This document shows, in pieces, positions 1 to 11,763 of a stretch of 64,000 nt of DNA (its first letter is position 1; each line of letters opens with the position of its first letter). The translations under genes were made by a program, and so were the position numbers. This stretch comes from Laburnicola sp. R22_1 (lineage: Eukaryota > Ascomycota > Dothideomycetes > Pleosporales > Didymosphaeriaceae): the NCBI GenBank assembly GCA_014281115.1, contig JACONQ010000001.1:2480001-2544000 (forward strand), given 5' to 3'. The notes beneath the pieces are model-generated. The model did no database searches and was not told where the DNA came from. It saw nothing but the letters and a program-made list of their open reading frames with translations.

Positions 1-876
1 TTTTACTATTGCTTAGTTGTGACGTTAATAATAAACGCCTTATTTTAGCATAATTTATTACTCCTTAGTTTATTATACGCTAATGTATTTTATATTATAA
101 AACAAGTCTTTTATATGTTATATTTTGTTTTTAGTAATAAGTAATTTAATACATATAATATTGCCTTGTTTAGTATATTCTTTTTAGCAATTGCTCAAAA
201 TTGTTAAAGCGCTTGATTGCGATAAGTTTGTCAAAAGTTATTAATTTAGAAAAATTAATTACGAGCTTATTTATATTACGATAGCGTATTTTATAATATT
301 TATTAGGTTAGTTTTATATTATATTTTGGTTTTAGTTTCAATATATATAATATTAGATTTCTTACAATTATCTTTTAGTAAACTTTTTGTGCGTTACTTA
401 AAGTTGACTTTGGCTTTAATTGCAACTTATTGTCGGAACGACTATTTTAGTTTATTTTTAGGTAGCTTATAGTTATTTATCTATTTATCTTTTATTATAA
501 TAGCGAAATTCTAACATGTTATTTTATTATTTATTTTGCTTACTAATATAGTTTTAACACGTCCCCGTAAGTAATATATGCTTTATTTAGGATATTTTGC
601 TTATTACTACTATAGTTTTAACTCTTTTATTTTATATTAAGATTTTGAAATATATAGTTATAGGTATTATTATTAAGGGCTTTTGTTAATATATCTGCTA
701 GTTGTTCTTTTGTAGGTATATAGTCTAGATTTATTATTTTTTTCTTGTATTTTTTCTCTTACGTAGTGATATTGTATATTAATATGTTTAGTTTTACTAT
801 GATGTTTAGGATTAAATGCTAAATTAATAGCAGGTTTATTATCAGAGAATATAAAGAAATTAGGAGTTTTTATATT
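1..876 (-). mobile_element. Copia 3' fragment, minus strand, cut by window edge
   Basis: Positions 1-559 are the reverse complement of the copia LTR seen at 6435-7406, ending in the reversed LTR start (ACA after TTTTA). Positions 560-876 are the reverse complement of the RNase H end of pol and the short purine-rich tract before the 3' LTR. The reading frame on the minus strand (900-673) matches the RNase H C-terminus of element A but runs off frame after an A-run of 7 where A has 5. The fragment stops abruptly at 876, where the plus-strand LTR of element A begins, so the two LTRs lie head to head. The rest of this copy is not found after element A, so simple nesting does not explain the layout. 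Confidence 0.85.
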
Positions 877-1789
877 TGTTAAAACTATATTAGTAAGCAA
901 AATAAATAATAAAATAACATGTTAGAATTTCGCTGTTATAATAAAAGATAAATAGATAAATAACTATAAGCTACCTAAAAATAAACTAAAATAGTCGTTC
1001 CGACAATAAGTTGCAATTAAAGCCAAAGTCAACTTTAAGTAACGCACAAAAAGTTTACTAAAAGATAATTGTAAGAAATCTAATATTATATATATTGAAA
1101 CTAAAACCAAAATATAATATAAAACTAACCTAATAAATATTATAAAATACGCTATCGTAATATAAATAAGCTCGTAATTAATTTTTCTAAATTAATAACT
1201 TTTGACAAACTTGTCGCAATTAAGCGCTTTAACAATTTTGAGCAATTGCTAAAAAGAATATACTAAACAAGGCAATATTATATGTATTAAATTACTTATT
1301 ACTAAAAACAAAATATAACATATAAAAGACTTGTTTTATAATATAAAATACATTAGCGTATAATAAACTAAGGAGTAATAAATTATGCTAAAATAAGGCG
1401 TTTATTGTTAACGTCACAACTAAGCAATAGTAAAATAAAGTTTATAATAGCTCGTATATAAAACACTAGTTTGTATATAAAACACTAGTTTGTATATAAA
1501 ACACTAGTTTGCATATAAAACACTAGTTTGCATATAAAACACTAGTCTGCATATAAAACAATAGCTCGCATATAAAACACTATTGCATATAAAACACTAG
1601 TTCAAACATTAGTTTAAAACACTAGCACGCATAAAAGTTAAAGGCATAATTAAACTATACAAAACTAAGTGTTCGTTAGTCTAAATTATTTTGTATATAG
1701 ATTGCTAGGTAGCCAGTTTATTAAAATCAATCAACCAGTTTAACAATACCAACTCGATCACCTTCATATCTATTTATCCACTTTTCACA
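877..1789 (+). repeat. 5' LTR of element A
   Basis: 913 bp, beginning TGTTAAAACTATATTAG and ending CCACTTTTCACA. It is recognised by alignment to the 3' LTR at 6435-7406 and to four other copies in the window. It contains an array of roughly 18-bp units built on GCATATAAAACACTAGTTT near 1463-1600; each unit has a TATAAA core. It belongs to the shorter LTR subtype (reading ATATTGAAACTAAAACC near 1093), while the 3' LTR of the same element is the longer subtype. Confidence 0.92.
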
Positions 1790-1812
1790 GGTTATGAGCC
1801 CGGCGCTCTAAC
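1790..1812 (+). other. Primer-binding site matching the anticodon arm of tRNA-Met (half-tRNA type)
   Basis: The sequence directly after the 5' LTR begins GGTTATGAGCCCGGCGCTC. Its reverse complement holds CGGGCTCATAACC, that is a CAT anticodon in a CTCATAA loop with the 5' half of the stem, preceded by a GAGCGC stretch as in the D-arm side. This is what a primer made from the 5' half of a tRNA-Met cleaved in the anticodon loop would need. Such half-tRNA priming is established for Drosophila copia and yeast Ty5. The same site is repeated exactly in element B at 11764-11786. The tRNA gene itself is not in this window. Confidence 0.75.
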
Positions 1813-2141
1813 AATTTTATTATTTATTATTATCTACCTTTTAGCTTACTAAGCTATTCTTCTATCAATTTTTCGATATATACCTCTTTTTCTCAGAATT
1901 CCTTTGAAATTCTGATTCTTTTATGCTAGCTGGTCTAGTCCTTTTAGCTTACTAAGCTATCTTGGCAAAATCGATATTTTGACCAATACCTTATTTTTCT
2001 CAGAATTTTCTGAGCTCTTTTACTAGCTGGACTAGTTCATTACCTTTTTAGGCAATTTCGACAAGCCTTATCAATTTTTCAATAAATACCTCATTTTTCT
2101 CAGATTTCTGAGCTCTTTTTGGCCTATCAATCTCATTCACA

Positions 2142-2912
2142 ATGAGTTCTAAGATTTCTTCTATCTCTAAGCAGGAGATGCTTAAGGGTATTTCCAACTA
2201 TGAGATGTGGAAGCCTAGGGCTATTTCTATTCTTATAATAGAAAATTGTATGGCTGCAATTCAGAGTGGTGATAATATTGCAATTAATTCAGTGTCGAAA
2301 GATATTGATTTAAAAGCACAATCAATTATTACTTTGTTAGTTGAAGATGGTCCTTTACAGCATATTAAGGATTTATCTACAGCCAATGAGATTTGGACTT
2401 GTTTGGGGAATCTTTATTCTCCTAAAGGTTACTATTCTGAATTTCTTCTTTTAAAGGAGTTATTTAATAGTACCTTGTTAGATTTTGATTCAATGGAGGA
2501 GTACCTCAATAAAATCAAATATTTAACAACAAATCTTGACTATAAGTCAATTAAAATACCCAAACAGGTTATTGTGGCCTGGGTGTTGAACAATTTAACT
2601 CCTAATTATGAGGGGTTTGTTACTTCAGTAACTCAATCATTTCGGGATGATTCTTCAAAGATTAATCTAGAGAATTTATTCTCTAATTTAATTGATGAAA
2701 GTCGTCGTCAGACGCACTTGGATAGTGATAAAACTAAGGTTTTATACACTAAATTCCAGAATCAACACAAAGTTATAAAGTCTAAACGATTTTGTAATAA
2801 GTGTAAAACAAATACCCACTTTACTAATAAGTGTTGGTATTTACATCCTGAAAATAAACCTAAATGGTTTAAAACAAATCACGAGTTTAAATCTGAAAAG
2901 ATGAAAAAATAG
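2142..2912 (+). pseudogene. Copia gag (UBN2-like capsid plus CCHC zinc knuckle), frame broken at its end
   Basis: An open frame of 256 codons starting at ATG 2142. The capsid part has the usual copia-type gag features (YEMWKPRA near residue 20, then IWTCLGNLY). Near residues 218-231 it has a CNKCKTNTHFTNKC knuckle, spacing C-x2-C-x4-H-x4-C. In intact copia elements gag runs on into protease without a stop. Here it ends after a run of A that is one base shorter than in element B, so the continuation toward protease is in another frame. This is nucleocapsid-forming protein by family; it is unlikely to give a full polyprotein in this copy. Confidence 0.8.
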
Positions 2913-5838
2913 ATAAAAATCTATTAAATCGTGAATCCGAATGTCCATCAGATCGACTAGATCGAAAGCTGTTAGATAAAATGGCTGAGTCATCTGAACC
3001 AATGGAAATTGAAAAGGTATTATTAACTACCCTAAATAAAAACAAACTAATTCGAGAAAAGGACATCGAAATCCTCGAAATCTAGAATTTAATTCTAGAA
3101 ATCCTAAACAAGGATCAAAAACTACTAAGGTATTTATAACTACCAAGTCAAAAGCCCTAATCTAATACTAGATTCAGGTAGTTCATCTCATATTATATCC
3201 AACAAAAACCTATTTATAGAAAATTCGTTAGTTAGAAAAACTACAAAAATACAATGGGGAAATAACAATATTTTAACTTCGCAATTTATTGGCAACGTGA
3301 GCTTTATATAAAATAATACTAAGATAGTTTTAAATAACTGTCTTTATTTGCCTGAATTTAATGTAAATATTATATCAGTAAAGAAATTAGTCGAAAAAGA
3401 CTTTGTAGTAAACTTTATAAAAGACAAAGCTATAATTAAAAAGAACACTAAAACAATATTAGAAGCAACTCTAATTGACAATCTTTATACAATAAATATA
3501 GACAATATAGTAACAGATAACATTCTATTTGCTAAAAAGGTTATTAATAAAAATAAAACTATTAGTAACTATAAAGAGAACTTAATATATCTCTATCACA
3601 ATCGTTTTGGACATAAAAATCTAGACGTTATATGTAAAATACTAGGTATAACTAAACCTACTAACTATAAAATTAATTGCTCTAGCTGTATAAAAGCTAA
3701 GCTAACAAATAATAACAGTAGAGAAATTACTATTAAAGCAGATAATTACTTAGATAAAATAGTAATTGATTTATGTGGGCCTATTACCCTCTCCAAAAAT
3801 AATTATAAATATATTATATTCTTTCTAGACTCTGCTACTAGAAAATTAGAATTTAAACTATTAAGACATAAATCAGAATCGTTTGAAGCCTTTAAAGACT
3901 TTAAAACAAAAGTTGAAAACCAAAGCAATCGAAAAATTAAAATTATTAAAACCGATAATGGCACGGAATTTGCTAATAGTAATTTTACGCTATTTAATAA
4001 ACAAAATGGTATTATTCACCAATTTAATCCGCCATATACACCAGAACAAAATGGTTTAATTGAAAGAATAAATAGAACTATAATAGAAACAGCTAAAAGC
4101 TTATTGTTCTATAGTAATTTGCCAACTAGTTACTGGCAATACGCTGTTGAAAACGCAGTGTATATATATAATATTACACCACATAGTAATTTAAATTTTA
4201 TAAGCCCAAATGAAAAACTTTATAAAAAGAAACCTAACTATAATAATATTAAAATCTGGGGCTCACTAAGTTACTACTTAGTTAAACAACAATTAACAAA
4301 ACTAGAACCTAAAGCCAAAATAGGTATACTAGTAGGTTATGATAACTATAATTATAAAATATTAGATCTAAAAGATAATAAACTAGTGTATACTAGAGAT
4401 GCTAAAATTCTTGAAAATTACTTTTATAACTTTAATAACGACTCTACTAAAGAAGTTGATATACTATTTAATAGTAATAATAATGTATACCTAGGCAATA
4501 ACCTAAATAATAATAACAATAACAATACTACAGAACAATCTATAGATTCTGAAAATCTAGATTTAAATAATAACGAGAATAATAACAAGAATAATAACGA
4601 GAATAATATAAGCTCTCGCGAATCAAGTCCAGATATATTACTTGATAATACTACTATTAATAATAATAATAAAAGAATCATTTCTAATACCTATAATACA
4701 AGGCAAAACTTTAAAAGAATAACTTTAGAAAACTCAGATGAGTTAATAGATGAACTAGCCTTATTAATAACTGAAAATAATGAACCAACTAGCTACAAAG
4801 AAGCTATAAATAGTAAAGATAAAGATAATTGGCTAAAAGCTATGGAACTAGAAATTAGTCAACTAAATAATCAAAATACTTGGGAAATAGTAGATTTACC
4901 TAACAATAGAAAACCTTTAAAAGGTCGTTGGGTTTTTAAAATTAAAACAGATAAAAATAATAATCTAATAAAATATAAAGCCCGATGGATAGTAAAAGGT
5001 TATAGTCAAATTTATGGCTTAGATTATCTAGAAACCTTTGCTAATACAACAAGAATTGAAATTATAAGGCTATTACTATTTTTTGCCTGTTTTTTAGATC
5101 TTGAAATACATCAATTAGATATTAAAAACGCCTTTTTACATGCCCCTATAGATTCTGAAATCTATATAGAACAACCTATTGGTTTTAATAAATTTAGACA
5201 TAAAGTCTGTAAATTAAATAAATCTTTATATGACTTACAACAAGCTCCTAGAGCTTGGTATCTATACCTAAAAGATAAATTACAACAACTAGGTTTTTAT
5301 CCTATCTTTGCTGAACAAGGAATCTTTACTAATAAAACAACTAATTTAAAAGAAAAAATCTTCCTAATTGTCTATGTAGACGATATACTAGTAATTAGTA
5401 AAAGTCTAGAAACTATTACTATATTAAAAACTAAATTAAATACATTGCTAGAAGTTAGTGACCTAGGGGAAGCTAGCTACTTTCTAGGTATGGAAATTAT
5501 TAGAAATAGAAAAGAAAAAACACTTTATTTAAAACAAACTAAATATGTTAATAATATGCTTAAAAAATATAATAAACTAAATCTAAACCCAATTGATTCG
5601 CCTAGCGATCCAGGAATTAAACTAAATAAAAATACTGAACAAGCTTCTTTAGAAGAAATTAATTTATATCAATAATATATAGGTAGTTTAATCTATCTAA
5701 CAACTCATACAAGACCAGATATAGCATTTAGTGTATATAATTGCGCTAGACATATGTCAAATCCTAATAAACAACACTACACTGCTGTTAATAGAATATT
5801 TAAATATTTAAATAAAACAACAAACTTAGGCCTATACT

Positions 5839-5885
<47 letters not shown>

Positions 5886-6320
5886 CCTAACTTAATTGGA
5901 TATACAGACGCTGACTGGGGCGGCGACCTAATGACTAGAAAAAGTACTACTGGTTATATATTTACCTTTAATAGAACACCTATTAGTTGGGCTAGTAAAC
6001 TACAAAAATCGACTGCTTTATCAACATGTGAAGCTGAGTATATGGCTCTAAAAGAAGCTATAAAAGAATACACCTATTTAATAAATATATATAAACAATT
6101 AGAAATTAATAAACTATTAAATATAAAAACTCCTAATTTCTTTATATTCTCTGATAATAAACCTGCTATTGATTTAGCATTTAATCCTGAACATCATAGT
6201 AAAACTAAACATATTAATATACAATATCACTACGTAAGAGAAAAAATACAAGAAAAATAATAAATCTAGACTATATACCTACAAAAGAACAACTAGCAGA
6301 TATATTAACAAAAGCCCTTA
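2913..6320 (+). pseudogene. Copia pol: protease, integrase, reverse transcriptase, RNase H (interrupted)
   Basis: The aspartic protease signature DSGSSSHI is at about 3172-3195. The longest open piece (3348-5675) holds the pre-integrase H/C motif with CSSCIKAKL, an integrase core with the three acidic positions (VIDLCGP, KTDNGTEF, PEQNGLIERINRT), Asn-rich linkers, then reverse transcriptase with YVDDI at about 5371. A TAA at 5673 interrupts the link to a second piece (5754-6260) with RNase H (TDADWGG, CEAEYMAL). Further breaks are a TAA at about 3309 where element B reads TAT, and single-base losses in A-runs near 2896, 3040, 3150 and 6250. The TAA at 5673 follows CAA and would be one C-to-T change from CAA. 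The element is not expected to move by itself. Confidence 0.88.
5838..5886 (+). repeat. (AAT)n microsatellite inside the copia RNase H region
   Basis: About 16 tandem AAT triplets encoding a poly-Asn run between the end of reverse transcriptase and the RNase H motif. It lies in frame. Related Asn-rich stretches occur at about 4495-4680 in the integrase-RT linker. Confidence 0.9.
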
Positions 6321-6434
6321 ATAATAATACCTATAACTATATATTTCAAAATCTTAATATAAAATAAAAGAGTTAAAACTATAGTAGTAATAAGAAAAAT
6401 ATCCTAAATAAAGCATATATTGCTTACGGGGACG

Positions 6435-7406
6435 TGTTAAAACTATATTAGTAAGCAAAATAAATAATAAAATAACATGTTAGAATTTCGCTATTATAAT
6501 AAAAGATAAATAGATAAATAACTATAAGCTACCTAAAAATAAACTAAAATAGTCGTTCCGACAATAAGTTGCAATTAAAGCCAAAGTTAACTTTAAGTAA
6601 CGCACAAAAAGTTTACTAAAAGATAATTGTAAGAAATCCAATATTATATGTATTAATTTACTTAAAATTAAAACCAAAATATAATATAAAACTAACCTAA
6701 TAAATATTATAAAATACGCTATCGTAATATAAATAAGCTCGTAATTAATTTTTCTAAATCAATAACTTTTGACAAACTTGTCGCAATCAAGCGCTTTAAC
6801 AATTTTGAGCAATTGCTAAAAGAATATACTAAACAAGGCAATATTATATGTATTAAATTACTTATTACTAAAAACAAAATATAACATATAAAAGACTTGT
6901 TTTATAATATAAAATACATTAGCGTATAATAAACTAAGGAGTAATAAATTATGCTAAAATAAGGCGTTTATTATTAACGTCACAACTAAGCAATAGTAAA
7001 ACAAAGTTTGCAATAGCTGCATATAAAACACTAGTTTGCATATAAAACACTAGTTTGTATATAAAACACTAGTTTGCATATAAAACACTAGTTTGCATAT
7101 AAAACACTAGTTTGCATATAAAACACTAGTTTGCATATAATAGCTTGCATATAAAACACTAGTCTGCATATAAAACAATAGCTCGCATATAAAACACTAT
7201 TGCATATAAAACACTAGTTCAAACATTAGTTTAAAACACTAGCACGCATAAAAGTTAAAGGCATAATTAAACTATACAAAACTAAGTGTTCGTTAGTCTA
7301 AATTATTTTGTATATAGATTGCTAGGTAGCCAGTTTATTAAAATAAATCAACCAGTTTAACAATACCAACTCGATCACCTTCTTATCTATTTATCCACTT
7401 TTCACA
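6435..7406 (+). repeat. 3' LTR of element A
   Basis: 972 bp, TG...CA, preceded by a short G-rich tract (GGGGA, 6428-6432) in the place of the polypurine tract. It holds about nine copies of the TATAAA-containing unit between 7017 and 7210, more than the 5' LTR, which explains much of the length difference. It is the longer subtype (TTAATTTACTTAAAATTAAAACC near 6653), unlike its 5' partner. Confidence 0.92.
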
Positions 7407-9734
7407 ATTATAGCTATTACTTCTAGTAATATCTTTAGAAATAATAGTAAAGAAGATAATAGTTAAAGTGTTATACTAGTTACGGCGTCAGCGCTATTAT
7501 TTTATCTTTTTCCCTAACTCTAAACTAGTATAGCAATATAGCGTCACCTATAGTTTTATATATAATTTTTTTTAGTTAGAGTAGGCGCGCTAAGCTTGCT
7601 TAGCAAGCTTATAACGCGCTAACTTTTTTATTAATACTACCTTAAAACGCTTTTCTATGTATATAATAGCAGAAGGGATATCTACTATTATTATAATATT
7701 TTTATTAGAAACCCCTTAGTTGCAAAAAAAAAACCATAACTATTATTAAATTTAGTTAGGGTATAGACAATTAGGTAAGTAAAGTTAAGAATAATCCTAA
7801 GAGATTTAGCGACCTTATAAAACTAAAAGAATTATTAGAGGGGTCTCTAAAGCTTATCTTTAAGTACTCTATTAGTAATATCTTTAAACTAATTTACTAC
7901 GCCTTATATTTCTAAATTCTAAAGTATGGTGGTTTTTTTTTTTTTTGCGACTAACGGGTTTCTAATAAAAATATTACAATAACAGCAGATATCCCTCCTA
8001 CTGTTATATACACAGAAAAGCGTTTTAAGGTAGGGTTAATAAATAGGGTTAGCGCGTTACATTCTAAAGTATAAGATAGTTCTTTAGTATCTAGATATTA
8101 GTAAAAGAGATATAGCCTTTATAACATAATAATAGTATAATATAGAGAATATACTATACAAGCTTAAACGTATAACTAGAAATAAAAGTAATAAGAATTA
8201 TAAGGGCAAAAACTAAAGTAAAGAGAAGAAAGAGTTTATTGCAATATATATAATAACTAATAAAATAAAGAGTGTTTTATTAATTACTAGCTAATTACGT
8301 AATAAGAATAGTATTATTAATTTAAATAATTAAAGACTAGTATTTTCTCTATAAATCTATTAAAAAATTAAAATTATAGCTTTACTAGTAAAAAGGTTAT
8401 AAAGCTTTAAAAATTACTTATTTGGACTATTTTTATATATCTGCGTAAGTCTGCGCATATCTTTACATTTCTAAGCATTTTTGTGCTAGTAAATTACTTA
8501 TATAAAAATAAGTATATTTGCGTAAGTCTATATATATCTGCGCACTATACGCATAGTTAAGTAGAAAAACTTTTCTAATATAGTTAGTAAAATAGCTAGT
8601 CTAGAATTACATATAATAACTTTCTATAGTTTGTGTAAGGATAGTGCACGGCTTTATAGGGCTGACCTATTAGAGATAGCTAGAATAGTTAAAAGAGCTA
8701 GTTAAATTAATACTATTCTAAGATAGTAGATAAGAAAGAGACGTAGGGGACCCTTTTTTATATTGAGGGCAGCGTAGGGTATAGGCCTACATTAACTACT
8801 ATACTAACACTAACTAAAAAAGGCACTTTTAGAAAGGTAAAAGGTATATATAAGGAAAATAGAGTATATAAAAAAGGTAATAGGGCGTGCTTTGTAGGAA
8901 GGCTAGCAAGTACTATTATATAACCCCCCTTTTACGGCCTAAAAATAAGAAGAAAAGTATATAAAAATAGGGTGTTTTAGCAGATTTTTAATATAACTAG
9001 CACTATTTTGGGGCTAAAGAGGGCTAGAATAGGGGTAATAAGCCCTTATAGTTCTGGTAGTAGTCTTAGTTTTTAATTTAGGTGCTATTTAATAGAGATA
9101 TTAAGAAAAATAGTTAAAGGTAAATTAGTACTAGATTAGAAACTATATCTTAGTATTTAGTGTTTTACTAATAGAGCGTATTCTTAGCTCTAACACTATA
9201 TAAAAATATAGTTAGCTAAAAAATTTCTAATTAGTTTATTACGCGCTAGCGCAATTATATTATATAAGGTTCCCTAGTACTATAAAAAAGCGTTTTAAAA
9301 AATATATTAACTTAATTATATAGTTTTTAATTAGGGTAGAGTAGCTTATAAAGCTATAGAGGCTACTAGTATAATAGGGTAAAAGTGCTAAAAGGTGCCT
9401 TATGCGCGCAATAGCTAAATAGCTACTAAATTAGTAGTAAGCTAGCTAGAGAGAGAATAGCTAAAAGTAAGAGCGCTAAAAGTAATAGGTGCTTATATAT
9501 AGTAGGCTAGCTAAGAAGCTACTTAACTAGTAGAAAACTAGGCTACTTATTTTAGTAGCTTAAGGTGCCCCTAGGGATAAAATAAGTTAAGTAACTAGTA
9601 GATTAGAGTAAGGGCTAATAGTTAAGGGGTAGCTTCTAATTATTAGCGTTCTAGAAGACTTTATTAGGTAGTTTACTATTAGATTTATTGCCTAAGTATT
9701 CTTTCTATAGGGAGTTAGACTTAGAGTTAATTAG
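7407..9734. other. AT-rich decayed repeat DNA, no gene
   Basis: No open frame of note on either strand and no host-like coding sequence. It contains the inverted-repeat relic at about 7560-8065. The part from 8400 to 9734 contains many TAG/TAA-rich words (CTAGTTA, GCTAGCTA) typical of RIP-eroded transposon DNA; I could not identify a family. Composition matches the rest of the AT block. Confidence 0.7.
7560..8065. mobile_element. Relic of a terminal-inverted-repeat DNA transposon or MITE
   Basis: The stretch 7607-7737 (ACGCGCTAAC, then TACCTTAAAACGCTTTTCT, then TTGCAAAAAAAAAACC) is found again, reversed and complemented, at about 7926-8060. The arms are about 130 bp and diverged mostly by transitions. 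About 190 bp lies between them. The left side begins with a near-perfect short palindrome, AAGCTTGCTTAGCAAGCTT, near 7591. A third, plus-oriented arm lies at about 16760-16960. Long inverted arms around a short core point to a non-autonomous cut-and-paste element. No transposase remains that I can recognise. Confidence 0.65.
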
Positions 9735-10574
9735 TGTGAAAAGTGGATAAATAGATAAGAAGGTAATCGAGTTGGTATTATTAAACTAGTTAATTAATTT
9801 TAATAAACTGGCTACCTATAATTTAGACTAACGAACACTTAGTTTTGTATAGTTTAATTATGCCTTTAACTTTTATGCGTGCTAGTGTTTTTAAACTAAT
9901 ATTTAAACTAGTGTTTTATATGCAATAGTGTTTTATATACGAGCTATTATTTTATATACAGACTAGTGTTTTATATGCGAGCTATTGTTTTATATACAAA
10001 CTTTGTTTTACTATTACTTAGTTGTGACGTTAACGTCTTATTTTAGAATAATTTATTACTCCTTAGTTTATTATACGCTAATGTATTTTTATATTATAAA
10101 ATAAGTCTTTTATATATTATATTTTGTTTTTAGTAATAAGTAATTTAGTATATATAATATTGCCTTGTTTAGTATATTGTTTTTAATCTTTTTGTCAATT
10201 GCTCAAAATTGTTAAAGCGCTTAATTGCGACAAGTTGTCAAAAGTTATTAATTTAGAAAAATTAATTACGAGCTTATTTATATTACAATAGCGTATTTTA
10301 TAATATTTATTAGGTTAGTTTTATATTATATTTTGTTTTTAGTTTTAAGTAATTTAATACATATAATATTAGATTTCTTATAATTATCTTTTAGTAAACT
10401 TTTTGTGTGTTACTTAAAGTTAACTTTGGCTTTAATTGCAACTTGCTGTTAGAACGACTATTTTCGTTATTTTTAGGTAGCTTATAGTTATTTATCTCTT
10501 TATCTTTTATTGTAATAGCGAAATTCTAACATGTTATTTTATTATTTATTTTGCTTACTAATATAGTTTTAATA
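9735..10574 (-). repeat. Solo copia LTR, minus strand
   Basis: It runs from TGTGAAAAGTGG (the reversed LTR end) to GCTTACTAATATAGTTTTAATA, where the last two bases would be CA in an unmutated copy. No internal sequence is attached on either side, so it is a solo LTR, normally the product of LTR-LTR recombination. Flanking five-base words (ATTAG and TATAT) do not match. Confidence 0.85.
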
Positions 10575-10865
10575 TATATACTATAGCTACACTAATACTT
10601 TATTTCTATATTAAAGTTAACTTTAAAAACTTCTACTACTTTATTTCCTACTATTCTTCTAAGCCCTAATGCTAAAATTGCGGTTAACACCGCCTAAAAG
10701 TATACTCCCTATTTACTTGCTACTATTACTAAGGCTATACTAAAGTACTACTCTATCTAGAAAACTATTAATAGGTTAAAGTAGAAGGCATACCTTAGCC
10801 TATATAAGATAGTTCTAGAATACTAGTTAGGCTAGTAATAGATTAGTAACTATAGGCGTAGTAAT
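10575..10865. other. Short AT-rich spacer between copia copies
   Basis: About 290 bp with no open frame and no match to the copia family. It contains a slightly more GC-rich piece (10655-10700, with GCGGTTAACACCGCC). I see nothing identifiable in it. Confidence 0.5.
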
Positions 10866-11763
10866 TGTTAAAACTATATTAGTAAGCAAAATAAATAATA
10901 TAATAACATGTTAGAATTTCGCTATTATAATAAAAGATAAATAGATAAATAACTATAAGCTACCTAAAAATAAACTAAAATAGTCGTTCCGACAATAAGT
11001 TGCAATTAAAGCCAAAGTTAACTTTAAGTAACGCACAAAAGTTTACTAAAAGATAATTATAAGAAATCTAATATTATATGTATTAATTTACTTAAAACTA
11101 AAACTAAAATATAATATAAAACTAACCTAATAAATATTATAAAATACGCTATCGTAATATAAATAAGCTCGTAATTAATTATTCTAAATTAATAACTTTT
11201 GACAAACTTGTCGCAATTAAGCGCTTTAACAATTTTAAGCAATTGCTAAAAAGAATATACTAAACAAGGCAATATTATATGTATTAAATTACTTATTACT
11301 AAAAAACAAAATATAATATATAAAAGACTTGTTTTATAATATAAAATACATTAGCGTATAATAAACTAAGGAGTAATAAATTATGCTAAAATAAGGCGTT
11401 TATTATTAACGTTATAACTAAGCAATAGTAAAATAAAGTTTACAATAGCTCGTATATAAAACACTAGTTTGTATATAAAACACTAGTTTGCATATAATAG
11501 CTTATATATAAAACACTAGTCTGTATATAAAATAATAGCTCGTATATAAAACACTATTATATATAAAACACTAGTTTAAACATTAGTTTAAAACACTAGC
11601 ACGCATAAAAGTTAAAGGCATAATTAAACTATACAAAACTAAGTGTTTATTAGTCTAAATTATTTTGTATTTAGATTACTAGGTAGCCAGTTTATTAAAA
11701 TTAATCAACTAGTTTAACAATACTAACTCGATTACTTTCTTATCTATTTATTTACTTTTTACA
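10866..11763 (+). repeat. 5' LTR of element B
   Basis: 898 bp, TGTTAAAAC...TTTTTACA. It is the longer LTR subtype (TTAATTTACTTAAAACTAAAAC near 11090), with fewer TATAAA units than other copies. Confidence 0.88.

Larger units (their letters stand above)
877..7406 (+). mobile_element. Ty1/copia LTR retrotransposon A, nearly complete but decayed
   Basis: A 6.5 kb element with LTRs at both ends (877-1789 and 6435-7406, TG...CA), a primer-binding site directly after the 5' LTR, gag with a zinc knuckle, then protease, integrase, reverse transcriptase and RNase H in copia order. It is AT-rich and carries frameshifts and stop codons, so it should be non-autonomous now. The five bases before (ATATT) and after (ATTAT) do not form a target-site duplication, which suggests rearrangement after insertion. 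Other copies in this window show that the family is repetitive here. I do not assign a family name. Confidence 0.93.

Noticed and set aside
1463..1610. CRISPR-like regular repeats
   Set aside because: Units are directly adjacent with no unique spacers, lie inside LTRs, recur in every LTR copy, and the genome is eukaryotic.
1790..1812. A tRNA-Met gene
   Set aside because: Only the anticodon-arm half is present, directly abutting the LTR, as a primer-binding site would be; no acceptor stem or T-arm follows.
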